Source: Azospirillum lipoferum
Lineage (GTDB): Bacteria > Pseudomonadota > Alphaproteobacteria > Azospirillales > Azospirillaceae
Reading direction: 5' to 3'
NCBI RefSeq assembly: GCF_024170005.1
Contig: NZ_JALJXJ010000023.1
Location: 32,944 to 96,943 of the forward strand
Length of the DNA stretch: 64,000 nt
Shown: piece by piece, positions 1 through 8,599 of the stretch
Position numbering within the stretch: the first letter of the stretch is position 1
How the letters are laid out: each line of letters begins with the position of its first letter
Made by a program: the position numbers and the translations under genes
Notes under the pieces: model-generated
Told to the model about the DNA's origin: nothing
The model's database searches: none
Seen by the model: the letters and a program-made list of their open reading frames with translations, nothing else

Positions 1-2
1 GC

Positions 3-599
3 GCCGCCGGCAACGGGCTGACCCGCTTCCGCGGCCTGATGACCTATCCGCGCGGCCCCCGCACCGTGCCCTTCGTCACCGAGACGCGCGCCCTGCTGGA
101 CGGCGCCGGCATCGCAGTGGAGACGGTGTCGGTCGGCGGCACTCCCGGCTGCTGGGACACCCACGAGCTTCCCGGCGTGACCGAGCTGCGCGTCGGCACC
201 TACATCTACCACGACCGCGCCACCGTCGGCGCCGGGGTGGCGACGCTGGACGAGTGCGCCGTGCATGTCCACGCCACCGTGGTCAGCCGCCCCACCCCCG
301 ACCGCGCCGTTCTGGATTGCGGCAGCAAAACGCTGTCGAGCGACCGCGTCGCCCCGTCGGTCGGCGAAGGCTACGGCCTGATCCTCGACTACCCCGACGC
401 GGTGATCGTCCGCGTCAACGAGGAGCATGCGGTGGTCGACCTCAGCAAGAGCGAAACGAAGCCGGAGATCGGCGACCGCGTGCGCATTCTGCCCAACCAT
501 GTCTGCGTGGTGACCAACCTGCACGACCGCATGGCGATCACCCGCAACGGCGAGGTCGTCGGCGACTGGCCGGTGCCGGCGCGCGGCTGCACCCGCTGA
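3..599 (+). CDS. D-threonine aldolase / D-serine dehydratase-like PLP enzyme, C-terminal part
   Basis: The reading frame is open to the left edge, so only the C-terminal ~198 residues are present and the start lies outside the window. The fold-type III PLP family of D-threonine aldolases and D-serine dehydratases ends in a beta-domain with a metal site formed by a His and an acidic or Cys residue in a short H-x-C/D motif. Here the stretch PNHVCVVTNLHD (about 30 residues before the stop) supplies H-V-C, the pattern of zinc-dependent D-serine dehydratases. The DECAVHVHATVVSRP region matches the family's core. The enzyme would break a D-hydroxy-amino acid into glycine plus aldehyde, or into pyruvate plus ammonia. 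It precedes peptide-importer ATPases by 21 bp, so it is probably part of the same operon. Substrate is not decidable from the visible part. Confidence 0.75.
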   Translation, partial: AAGNGLTRFRGLMTYPRGPRTVPFVTETRALLDGAGIAVETVSVGGTPGCWDTHELPGVTELRVGTYIYHDRATVGAGVATLDECAVHVHATVVSRPTPDRAVLDCGSKTLSSDRVAPSVGEGYGLILDYPDAVIVRVNEEHAVVDLSKSETKPEIGDRVRILPNHVCVVTNLHDRMAITRNGEVVGDWPVPARGCTR

Positions 600-620
600 C
601 TCCAGATCCGGGATCCCGTC

Positions 621-1621
<1,001 letters not shown>

Positions 1622-1625
<4 letters not shown>

Positions 1626-2638
1626 GTGCCGTGACTGCTACCGAACAGCCCCTGCTGAGCGTCCGCAATCTGGAGAAGCGCTTTCCGGTGCGCGGCGGGC
1701 TGCTGCAACGGCCGGTCGGCTGGGTGAAGGCGGTGGACGATTTGTCCTTCGACCTGAACCGCGGCGAGGTGCTGGGGCTGGTCGGCGAATCCGGATCGGG
1801 CAAGACCACCGCCGGGCGCAGCATCCTGCGGCTGATCGAGCCGACCGGCGGCTCCATCCGCTTCAACGGACAGGAGATCATCGGTCTGCCGACGGCGGAG
1901 ATGCGGGCGCAGCGCCGCCGCATGCAGATCGTCTTCCAGGACCCCTATGCCAGCCTCGACCCGCGCCAGCGCGTGCGCGACGTGATCGGCGAGGCGCTGG
2001 TGATCCACAACATCGGCACCCGCGCCGACCGCCGCGACCGGATCGCCGCGCTGCTGGAGAAGGTCGGCCTGACCGCCGACGCCATGGACCGCTTCCCGCA
2101 CGAATTCTCCGGCGGCCAGCGCCAGCGCATCGGCATCGCCCGCGCGCTCGCGGTTGAACCCGACTTCATCGTCGCGGACGAGCCGGTCTCGGCGCTCGAC
2201 GTCTCGGTGCAGGCGCAGGTGGTCAACCTGCTGGGCGACTTGCAGCGCGAGCTGGGGCTGGCGGTGCTGTTCATCGCCCATGATCTGGCGGTGGTGCGCT
2301 ACATCAGCGACCGGGTGGCGGTGATGTATCTCGGCCGCCTGATGGAGATCGCGCCGAGCGATTCCCTGTACGAGCGCCCGCGCCACCCCTACACCATGGC
2401 CTTGCTGTCGGCCGCCCCCGACCCGGACCCCGACGCGCCGAAGACCCGCATGCTGCTGGATGGCGACGTGCCGAGCCCGATGAACCCGCCGTCCGGCTGC
2501 GTCTTCCGCACCCGCTGCCCCTTCGCCCTGCCGGCCTGCGCGGAGCCGGAAGCCCGGACGCTGCGCGAGGTGGCACCGGGGCATTCGGTGGCGTGCATCC
2601 GGGATGATGTGGGGGCGGGGATGGCGACCAGGGCATGA
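1622..2638 (+). CDS. dppF: Peptide ABC transporter ATP-binding protein, DppF/OppF type
   Basis: 338 residues, the partner ATPase of the preceding DppD-type protein. Walker A GESGSGKTT, Q-loop VFQDPYASLDPR, signature SGGQRQR, Walker B FIVADEPVSALDVS and switch His in IAHDLAVV are intact. The C-terminus has the family CVFRTRCPFALPAC motif. The start ATG overlaps the preceding stop. This gene matters for what follows: the sequence from about 2152 to 2622 is repeated in decayed form at about 3980-4404, beyond the SDR and HxlR genes (see the pseudogene entry). Confidence 0.93.
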
Positions 2639-2643
2639 TTGGG

Positions 2644-2678
2644 GTGGGGGCGTCGATCCCGGTCGTCGAAGCCCCCAC
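2644..2678. terminator. Inverted repeat between convergent dppF and SDR genes
   Basis: GTGGGGGC at 2644-2651 pairs perfectly with GCCCCCAC at 2671-2678, giving an 8-bp G/C stem with a 19-base loop. It lies in the 66-bp gap between the ends of two convergent genes, where a bidirectional terminator is expected. There is no T-run, so intrinsic termination is uncertain. Confidence 0.4.
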
Positions 2679-2704
2679 GCCCGGACGGTCAGACGCTCAA
2701 GCCG

Positions 2705-3439
2705 TCAGACCTGCGCCAACCCGCCGTCGACGAAGACTTCGCCGCCGGTCATGAAGCTGCTGTCGGCGGAGGCCAGGAACGCCGCCACCGCGCCGGATTC
2801 CGAAGGGTCGCCGATGCGGCCGATGGGCGTGGTGCTGCCGAGCGCGTCCATGGCCTCCTCGCCCACGACCTCCAGCGCCAGCTCCGTCCTGGTCGGCCCG
2901 GGCGACAGCACGTTGACGCGGATGCCGGTGCCGCGCAGGTCCAGCGCCCAACTGCGCGCCAGATTGCGGATCGCCGCCTTGGTCGCGCTGTAGATGCTGA
3001 ATTGCGGCGTCCCCATCACCCCCGCGCTCGACCCGGTCAGGATGATCGAGGACCCCGCCTTCATCAGCGGCAGGGCCTTCTGCACCGTGAAGACCAGCCC
3101 CTTCACATTGACGCCGAAAATCTGGTCGTAATGCTCGGGCGTGATCTGCCCGAGCGGCGCGAACGATCCCGTCCCGGCATTGGCGAACAGGATGTCGAGC
3201 CCGCCCCGTTCGGCCTTCACCGTGTCGTACAGCCGGTCGAGGTCGGACAGGTCGGTGACCGATCCCCTGACCGCCCGCGCCGAAGCCCCCAGCCGCGCCA
3301 CGGCGGCGTCGAGCGCCTCCTGCCTGCGGCCGAAGAGGTAGACGAACGCCCCTTCCTCGATGAAGCGCTTGGCCGCACCCAAGCCGATGCCGCTGCCGCC
3401 GCCGGTCACCACCGCGGTCTTGCCCTGTAGCCTGCTCAT
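2705..3439 (-). CDS. SDR-family NAD(P)-dependent oxidoreductase
   Basis: 244 residues from the chosen ATG at 3439, which has a GGGAGCA ribosome site upstream and puts the start at MSRLQGKTAVV, as usual in the family. An upstream in-frame ATG at 3481 would add 14 residues without family support. Classical short-chain dehydrogenase features: the nucleotide-binding TGGGSGIG motif near the N-terminus, NAG in FANAGTG, a catalytic Ser in ILTGSSAG, and the YSATK (Y-x3-K) pair. The C-terminal ...GGEVFVDGGLAQV is typical. The substrate is unknown. It is divergently arranged with an HxlR regulator 74 bp away, a pairing often seen for quinone/aldehyde-responsive reductases, so regulation by that HxlR protein is likely (inference). 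Confidence 0.9.
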   Translation of the reverse strand: MSRLQGKTAVVTGGGSGIGLGAAKRFIEEGAFVYLFGRRQEALDAAVARLGASARAVRGSVTDLSDLDRLYDTVKAERGGLDILFANAGTGSFAPLGQITPEHYDQIFGVNVKGLVFTVQKALPLMKAGSSIILTGSSAGVMGTPQFSIYSATKAAIRNLARSWALDLRGTGIRVNVLSPGPTRTELALEVVGEEAMDALGSTTPIGRIGDPSESGAVAAFLASADSSFMTGGEVFVDGGLAQV

Positions 3440-3484
3440 GATGTGCTCCCTGGTTGAGGTTGCACTGAACTGGCGAGCCACCCA

Positions 3485-3516
3485 CCTATGGACAAGTATG
3501 CACCTTTTTGTAAGTG
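3485..3516. promoter_or_regulatory. Shared SDR/hxlR promoter region, possible HxlR operator
   Basis: The gap between the divergent starts is locally A/T-rich and contains two similar half-elements, ACAAGTATG and TTGTAAGTG, around a T5 run. HxlR-family regulators commonly bind AGTA/TACT-type half-sites near their own divergent promoter. This is a position- and motif-based suggestion only. Confidence 0.3.
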
Positions 3517-3987
3517 CCCCAGAAAATGACGGCCCGGAAAATGACAGCCTCGAAAACCAAGACTGATCCTTCGGTCCCCTCCCCGCCGCCGCAGACCGCG
3601 TCGCCGGAGGGGACCTGCACCCCGACCCTGCCCGGCTTCACCTGCGGCCTCGACGCGACGCTGCGGATCATCGCCGCCAAGTGGAAGCCGCTGATCCTGT
3701 ATTTCCTGGCCCAGGGCGGCCCCTACCGCTATGGCGAACTCCGGCGGGCGATCCGCGACGTCAGCGACAAGATGCTGATCCAGCAGCTCAAGGAACTGGA
3801 AAGCGACGGGCTGGTGAAGCGGACCGACTACAAGGAAATCCCCCCGCGGGTGGACTACAGCCTGACCCCGCTGGGCCACAGCCTGGCCGAGGCGCTGGTG
3901 CCGCTCTGTTCCTGGGGCACGGAGCACATGGACGAGGTCAGCCGGGTCTTCGCCAAGCGGGAGGGCTGGGGCGCGAAGGGGCGGTGA
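3514..3987 (+). CDS. HxlR-family winged-helix transcriptional regulator
   Basis: Up to 157 residues. The longest frame starts at GTG 3514; ATGs at 3526 and 3541 are equally possible because the first 30 bases contain an imprecise duplication of AAAATGACGGCC. The HxlR core follows: CGLDATLRIIAAKWKPLILYFL, a GELRRAI recognition-helix region, ML-QQLKELESDGLVKR, and the wing VDYSLTPLG. The lone Cys in the CGLD position matches the redox-sensing Cys of several HxlR/YodB/HypR proteins. It probably controls the divergent SDR gene. The last codons and stop fall at the junction with the duplicated dppF fragment (GCGGTGAGCCCGACTT here versus GCGGTTGAACCCGACTT in dppF), so the native C-terminus may have been cut and replaced. 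Confidence 0.87.
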   Translation: MPQKMTARKMTASKTKTDPSVPSPPPQTASPEGTCTPTLPGFTCGLDATLRIIAAKWKPLILYFLAQGGPYRYGELRRAIRDVSDKMLIQQLKELESDGLVKRTDYKEIPPRVDYSLTPLGHSLAEALVPLCSWGTEHMDEVSRVFAKREGWGAKGR

Positions 3988-4404
3988 GCCCGACTTGATC
4001 GTGGAGAGCGAGCCGGTATCAGCGCTCGACGTCTCGGTGCAGGCGCAGGTGGTCAACCTGCAGCGCGAGCTGGGGCTGGCGGTGCTGTTCATCGCCCCTG
4101 ATCTGGCGGTGGTGCGCTACATCAGCGATCGGGTGGCGGTGATGGATCTCGGCCGCCTGATGGAGGTCGCGCCGAACGATTCCCTCTACGAGCGTCCGCC
4201 CCCCTACACCATGGCCCTGCTGTCTGCCGCCCCCAACCCGGCCCCCGACGCGCCGAGCCCGATGAACCCGCTGTCCGGGCTACGTCTTCCGCACCCGTTG
4301 TCCGTTCGCGCTACCCGTCTGCGTGAAGCCGGCGGAACGGGAGTTGCGGGAAGTGGCGCCTGTCCATTCGGTAGCGTGCATCCGGGATGATGTGAGGGTG
4401 GAAT
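3980..4404 (+). pseudogene. Decayed duplicate of the dppF 3' half
   Basis: This stretch aligns with dppF 2152-2622. It keeps the region after Walker B (SEPVSALDVSVQAQVVNL), the switch region (with His changed to Pro in IAPDLAVV), the RYISDRVAVM segment and most of the C-terminal domain. Relative to dppF it has a 12-bp in-frame deletion after VVNL, a 30-bp deletion before SPMNP, and a frameshift at about 4278 that destroys the Cys-rich tail. The first ~250 bases are nearly identical to dppF by eye. An open frame can still be read (3995-4390) but it lacks Walker A and the signature, so it cannot be a working ATPase. Homology ends exactly where the AT-rich island begins. Confidence 0.88.
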
Positions 4405-4583
4405 GAGAAGAGCGTACCAGAAGTAGACGTTTCTACAAGCGCAAAAGACTGTCGCCAAACGACGTTTCTGACGGTAAGGTTTGGCAGCAGTCGTTTTGCG
4501 GAGGCATGAATGTGATTTATCGCCTTAAGATTTAGTTAACAGAATATTCTGTTCGTCCGTTCCAATGTTTCAAAGAGTGAATT
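4405..4583. other. Left edge of AT-rich island, promoter region of the ATPase gene
   Basis: Base composition changes abruptly here from GC-rich to AT-rich. The stretch holds two copies of GACGTTTCT (near 4430 and 4465), an imperfect CAAACGAC...GTCGTTTTG inverted pair (about 4457-4500), and the perfect palindrome described separately. No gene was recognised in it. Confidence 0.5.
4538..4553. promoter_or_regulatory. Perfect 16-bp palindrome upstream of island ATPase gene
   Basis: AACAGAATATTCTGTT is its own reverse complement and ends 30 bp before the ATG at 4584. That is where a -10 region or a repressor site would lie. It is a candidate operator for control of the island gene; no regulator gene is visible in the island. 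Confidence 0.5.
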
Positions 4584-6317
4584 ATGGCGATCTCCAAAAT
4601 TTGCATTGAAAATATTCGTGGCTTTGAGAATGTGACGCTAAACATCTCTCTCCGGCCTAATTGCACTAACATCCTAGTTGCTCCAAATGGCTTTGGGAAA
4701 AGTAGCATCTCTACGGCTTTTAATTGCGCGAGAGGAAATACTTTAAAAGTTGACGAAAAACACAAGCATAAACAACAAGAATTTGCAAAATCAAAGCTCA
4801 TAATAGAGTTTAATGGTCATCTTCTTGAAGCTGATGATAATAAAAATGATATTTCTAGACAATTTGATGTGCATGTTGTAAAATCAAATGTCGAGCCAAA
4901 AGCAAAACTGCCAAAAATAAACGGGTATACCGTTGCCAAACCTTATATGGAAATACCGGATCTAGACTTAGGCCCAGTATTTCAGAAAGAAAACCTGAAT
5001 TATGATATTGAAAAGTACAAGTCGCTTTTCGGTATAAACTCGAAAGTGGTTCCCAATATCATCAATCGTTGCGATAATGATATTTTGAAAAATAATTTGT
5101 TTGAATCATTTTCAAATATTGGAAAATTGGCTCAAAAAAGATCCTTGGATTTGCTAAATGAAATAATTGATTTTGTTAAAAATACTAACGGGACGAAGGC
5201 TTCTATTAACGCCGTAGCAAAAACAAGATTCGGTGCAAGTGTAAATAGTTCTCCGCATATCAAATTGATTTCCGAAATCGTTTCCAATTCTATCCAAAGC
5301 AATTCCTGGCTTGATAATATTATAATCTGCTACCAGTTAATGGATTTGCATGAATCAGATAAATCAAATTTAAAAAAATGGCTTCAGTATGCGATATACT
5401 CGATGAGAATTCGCTCAATTAAGGACTTTATCAGTGATATAAATGGAGCTTGGGTATCGGCCTCTGTAAAAGAAACTCGAGGGCGCGTTATTATTAATTT
5501 CCCGGATGCCGCATCTCTCTCTAACGGACAACGCGATCTTTTGTACTTTGGTTGTAACTTGCTACGAACGCGCGAAACGACATCTAAAAAGCCATGCATT
5601 TTCGTAATAGATGAAGTTTTTGATTATCTGGATGACGCGAATATAATTGTCGCTCAATATTTCTTAAGCAAAATGATAGATTATTATAAAGAGGAAGGTC
5701 GAGAAGTTTACATCTGCCTTCTTACTCATTTAGATCCACTTTACTTCAAAGGATACGCACTCAAGAAGCAACAAACTATCTATCTTGCTAATACGCCCCA
5801 AAAAGTTACGGACACGATGCGCAAGGTGATTTCAGATAGAGATAATCCTATTTGGGCAAATGAAATATCTCGATACTTCCTCCACTATTATCCAAATGAA
5901 TATGATTTGTCAGAAATTTTTAACGCTAATTTTGGGCTGCCGAAGCGAAATGGAAAAAGTCACGAATTCTATAACTTTCTAAAAGGTGAATGGGATAAGT
6001 GTGTGACAGGGATTGGAAGCTATGATCCCTTCGCAGTGTGCGCCTACGTTCGGGTGCAGATCGAGCGCTGTGCTTATGAGAAGATACAAGAGCAGGCCAA
6101 CCAAGATACGTTTCTATTAAATTGCAATGGAACTGCTAAAAAACTTGAGTTTGCTGAAAGTATTGGCGTTGCGGTGCCGGAAGTCTGTCTTTTGCTAGGG
6201 GTTGTCTACAATGATGCTCTCCATCGAAAAGGTGCGCTCGACCAATCCTCAACGATTGCGCTAAAACTAAAAAATCTTGGGCTCCAAAGCATGATGAAAA
6301 AGGCCATCAACTGGTAA
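4584..6317 (+). CDS. Solitary ABC/SMC-like ATPase with C-terminal extension, putative defence protein
   Basis: 577 residues, AT-rich codon use unlike every neighbour, so horizontally acquired. An ABC-type ATPase core is clear: Walker A APNGFGKSS at 33-41, signature LSNGQ at 312-316, Walker B CIFVIDE at 338-344 with E344 as catalytic base, D-loop YLDD at 348-351 and switch His in LLTHLD at 382. The ~270 residues between Walker A and the signature are helical and poorly conserved, not a long SMC coiled coil. Residues ~400-577 form a separate domain. Within it R490-x3-E494 and N543-x3-H547 recall the Arg-Glu-His nuclease triad of PrrC/RloC anticodon nucleases, but the canonical HEPN Rx4-6H is absent and no TOPRIM motif is seen. 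Phage defence is an inference from architecture and island context. Confidence 0.75.
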   Translation: MAISKICIENIRGFENVTLNISLRPNCTNILVAPNGFGKSSISTAFNCARGNTLKVDEKHKHKQQEFAKSKLIIEFNGHLLEADDNKNDISRQFDVHVVKSNVEPKAKLPKINGYTVAKPYMEIPDLDLGPVFQKENLNYDIEKYKSLFGINSKVVPNIINRCDNDILKNNLFESFSNIGKLAQKRSLDLLNEIIDFVKNTNGTKASINAVAKTRFGASVNSSPHIKLISEIVSNSIQSNSWLDNIIICYQLMDLHESDKSNLKKWLQYAIYSMRIRSIKDFISDINGAWVSASVKETRGRVIINFPDAASLSNGQRDLLYFGCNLLRTRETTSKKPCIFVIDEVFDYLDDANIIVAQYFLSKMIDYYKEEGREVYICLLTHLDPLYFKGYALKKQQTIYLANTPQKVTDTMRKVISDRDNPIWANEISRYFLHYYPNEYDLSEIFNANFGLPKRNGKSHEFYNFLKGEWDKCVTGIGSYDPFAVCAYVRVQIERCAYEKIQEQANQDTFLLNCNGTAKKLEFAESIGVAVPEVCLLLGVVYNDALHRKGALDQSSTIALKLKNLGLQSMMKKAINW

Positions 6318-6490
6318 ATCATCAATAAAAACAAATTATATTACCCGTCTGGGATAATTCATGTCAAACATATTCTGTCACATCGAGAAGGCCATAGAAT
6401 GATGGATATCGCTTCACAAATGGCCAACTAGTGCAGCCTTTGGTTAGTATTTCAGAAATCTATCGTACTATTGTGCAGATGTGTCCCATA
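6318..6490. other. Right edge of AT-rich island
   Basis: AT-rich to about 6480, then normal GC-rich sequence resumes. It contains two tiny overlapping open frames (13 codons from 6361 and 10 codons from 6400) without recognisable features. A 9-base match (ATATTCTGT at 6370-6378) to half of the palindrome at 4538-4553 is also present and may be chance. No attachment site, tRNA or integrase is visible. Confidence 0.4.
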
Positions 6491-6496
6491 AGCCCC

Positions 6497-6976
6497 TCAC
6501 CCCCTCCGAGCCGCCTCAATTGCCGCCACGTCGATCTTCGTCATCCCCATCATCGCCTCGAAGGCCCGCTTGGCCTCCTCCCCGCCCGCCGCCAGCGCAT
6601 CCGTCAGCACGCGGGGCGTGATCTGCCAGGAGATGCCCCAGCGGTCCTTGCACCAGCCGCAGGCGCTCTCCTGGCCGCCGTTGCCGACGATGGCGGTCCA
6701 ATAGCGGTCGGTCTCCTCCTGGTCGTCGGTGGCGATCTGGAACGAGAAGGCTTCGCTATGCTTGAAGGCCGGGCCGCCATTCAGGCCGAGGCAGGGGAGG
6801 CCGGCGACGGTGAACTCGACCGTCAGAACGTCGCCCGCCTTGCCGGACGGGTAGTCGGCGGGGGCGTGGTGGACGGCGGTCACCGCGCTGTCGGGGAAGG
6901 TCGCGGCGTAGAAGCGGGCGGCGGCTTCGGCGTCCTTGTCGTACCAGAGGCAGATCGTGGTCTTGGCGACGGTCAT
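6497..6976 (-). CDS. VOC-superfamily protein, PhnB / 3-demethylubiquinone methyltransferase-like fold
   Basis: 159 residues from ATG 6976, which has AAGGAC upstream; an earlier ATG at 7051 would add an unconserved 25-residue leader. The sequence follows the PhnB-like pattern: TTICLWYDKDAEAAARFYAATFPDS, then LTVEFTVAGLPCLGLNGGP, FKHSEAFSFQI, and CGWCKDRWGISWQITPRVL before a helical tail MMGMTKIDVAAIEAA. Members of this branch are small cytosolic proteins named after a methyltransferase domain but mostly of unproven function. It stands alone, facing the island. Confidence 0.85.
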   Translation of the reverse strand: MTVAKTTICLWYDKDAEAAARFYAATFPDSAVTAVHHAPADYPSGKAGDVLTVEFTVAGLPCLGLNGGPAFKHSEAFSFQIATDDQEETDRYWTAIVGNGGQESACGWCKDRWGISWQITPRVLTDALAAGGEEAKRAFEAMMGMTKIDVAAIEAARRG

Positions 6977-7270
6977 GGCTTGTCCTTTCGCGCTGAAACC
7001 GGTTCCGGTCCGGGGCTCTGTCCTGCCGGGCAAGATTTTACCACCACACATGTCACGATGGCGATAGGCCCGGCTTCGAAGGGCGCCGTTCTTGACCGCC
7101 CTCCGCCCAGGGCCTAGGATCCCACCGTCTGAAACAGGTCAGGTTCGGGACGGTTGGCCCGGCCCCCGCCGAGCGGGTCCTTCCGTTGCCCAAGGGAACA
7201 GCCCGGGGGCAACGGCCCAAGACTATCAGGGCGCGTGCAAGACGCAGGCGCCGATAGCAGGGACATGGAC

Positions 7271-7708
7271 ATGAAAGCGGACATGAAGCCGAGAATTTCC
7301 GTTCTGACGCTGGGCGTCGCCGATCTCGACCGGGCGCTCGCCTTCTATCGCGATGGCCTCGGCCTGCCCACCGACGGTATCGTCGGCCGCGAGTTCGAGC
7401 ATGGCGCGGTCGCCTTCTTCGACCTGTCCGGCGGACTGAAGCTGGCGATCTGGGCACAGGACGACATCTGCCACGACACCGGCCTGGCCAAGACTCCCGT
7501 CAGTTCCACCGCCGTCACCATCGGGCACAATGTCATGCTGAGGAGCGAGGTGGACGACCTGATGGCGGCGGCGGGACGGGCCGGCGCCGAGATCGTCAAG
7601 TCGCCGCAGGACACCTTCTATGGCGGCTATGCCGGATATTTCCGCGATCCGGACGGGCATCTGTGGGAGGTCGTCTGGAACCCCCACCTGCTCCCGGTCG
7701 AGGACTGA
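7271..7708 (+). CDS. VOC-superfamily (glyoxalase/bleomycin-resistance fold) protein
   Basis: About 145 residues. The likely start is ATG 7271, preceded by AGGG at a suitable distance; 7265 and 7283 are alternatives, and the longer frame from 7154 is not family-like. The single VOC domain reads PRISVLTLGVADLDRALAFYRDGLGLP at the N-terminus and YFRDPDGHLWEVVWNPHL at the C-terminus. FRDPDGHLWEV is the usual end of the second beta-alpha-beta unit, with a potential metal-binding Glu. Substrate unknown. It is divergent from the other VOC gene with a ~294-bp gap (6977-7270) in which I see no gene. Confidence 0.82.
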   Translation: MKADMKPRISVLTLGVADLDRALAFYRDGLGLPTDGIVGREFEHGAVAFFDLSGGLKLAIWAQDDICHDTGLAKTPVSSTAVTIGHNVMLRSEVDDLMAAAGRAGAEIVKSPQDTFYGGYAGYFRDPDGHLWEVVWNPHLLPVED

Positions 7709-7768
7709 CCGGGGGCCAGCGCCCGTCCGGCGGGCCGGGAAATGCTCCGGTCCGCTGGCCGGGGCGGC

Positions 7769-8206
7769 TCAATAGGGCTTCACCACCACCAGCGTCACGA
7801 TGGCGATGGCCCCGGCGATCACCGCCAGCGGGGAGAAGCGCAGCAGCGGCGACACCGTCCGGACACCCGACTCAGGCGCCGCCTCGCCCAGCCGGCGCAG
7901 CCCGGCGGCGAGCTTGCCGTGCAGGGCGGACAGGGCGGTGACGATGATCACCTTCGCCACCAGCCATGGCTCGAAGCCCCAGCCGCCGACCACCACCAGC
8001 GTGATGCCAAGGATCCAGGCGAGCCCCATCGCCGGGGAGGTGACGCGGCGGTCCCAGCGGGCGGCGGCGCGCAGCAGGCGGGCCGGTCCCGGTTCGGCGG
8101 CGGTCGCCGGGTCCAGCGCGCTGATCAGAATGGCGGCGACGGACATTCCCGCGATCCACACCGTCACCGCCGTGACATGCAGCCCAATGATCCAGATGTA
8201 ACCCAC
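7769..8206 (-). CDS. CopD/HemJ-like four-helix membrane protein
   Basis: 145 residues with four predicted membrane segments: about 3-24, 58-76, 82-100 and 122-142. The opening WIIGLHVTAVTVWIAGM has a His in helix 1, SPAMGLAWILGITLVV follows in helix 2, and WLVAKVIIVTALSALHG in helix 3 has the conserved Lys and His. These are the hallmarks of the HemJ/CopD-like superfamily. HemJ proteins (about 140 residues) oxidise protoporphyrinogen IX; CopD-like relatives are linked to copper. The match is to the superfamily only and the gene has no heme or copper neighbour here, so I do not name it hemJ. Confidence 0.65.
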   Translation of the reverse strand: MGYIWIIGLHVTAVTVWIAGMSVAAILISALDPATAAEPGPARLLRAAARWDRRVTSPAMGLAWILGITLVVVGGWGFEPWLVAKVIIVTALSALHGKLAAGLRRLGEAAPESGVRTVSPLLRFSPLAVIAGAIAIVTLVVVKPY

Positions 8207-8599
8207 CGTCGCTCCTTCGCCAACGCAGCCCGGCCATCAGGCCGCGGCCGGGCGGGGATTGTAGCAGGATCGCGGCATCGGTGAACGCCCCGGCGGCAGT
8301 GCGGGATATGAAAATTATCCTACCGCGATCCCGGCCCCACGATCAGAATGGAGGCCCCGCGCCGCCACTCCCGAAGCCGTCCCATGCCTCCAACTCCCCT
8401 GCCCCCAACTCTTCTGCTGGCGTCTCCTACCGATCCCAGATCCGCTGGGCTGGCCTGCCGCCGCCTTTCCCGGCTTTGCACGGGAAAGGCGGGGCGGTGG
8501 ACGGATGAAACAGTGAACACACCCCGGAAAAGCGTTTCACGGCGTTTCAAACGTTCCATTCGCCCCCGCCCCATCGGCAAGGCCGGCGGGACCGGAGGT
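8207..8599. other. Gene-free stretch with a strong hairpin
   Basis: About 390 bp between two minus-strand genes with no convincing coding potential. The one clear element is a perfect 12-bp inverted repeat, CCGCCTTTCCCG at 8461-8472 and CGGGAAAGGCGG at 8481-8492, with an 8-base loop. It lies ~110 bp beyond the stop of the isoaspartyl peptidase gene and may end or stabilise the 10-kb operon transcript. No T-run follows on either strand. Confidence 0.5.

Noticed and set aside
3995..4390. Reading the dppF remnant as a real short ABC protein
   Set aside because: It lacks Walker A and the signature, carries a frameshift and His-to-Pro change, and aligns as a decayed copy of dppF.
4584..6317. Calling the island ATPase an OLD/GajA-type nuclease
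   Set aside because: No TOPRIM acidic motifs (E...DxD) are visible in the C-terminal region, and no UvrD-like GajB partner is adjacent.
4544..6378. ATATTCTGT at both ends of the island as attachment-site repeats
   Set aside because: Only 9 bases, inside the AT-rich DNA rather than at its borders, and no integrase; chance is sufficient.
6361..6432. Two tiny open frames after the island ATPase as a toxin or antitoxin partner
   Set aside because: 13 and 10 codons, no ribosome site of note, no recognisable feature.
7769..8206. Naming the small membrane protein HemJ
   Set aside because: Only superfamily-level residues are visible and the context has no heme genes; CopD-like proteins share them.
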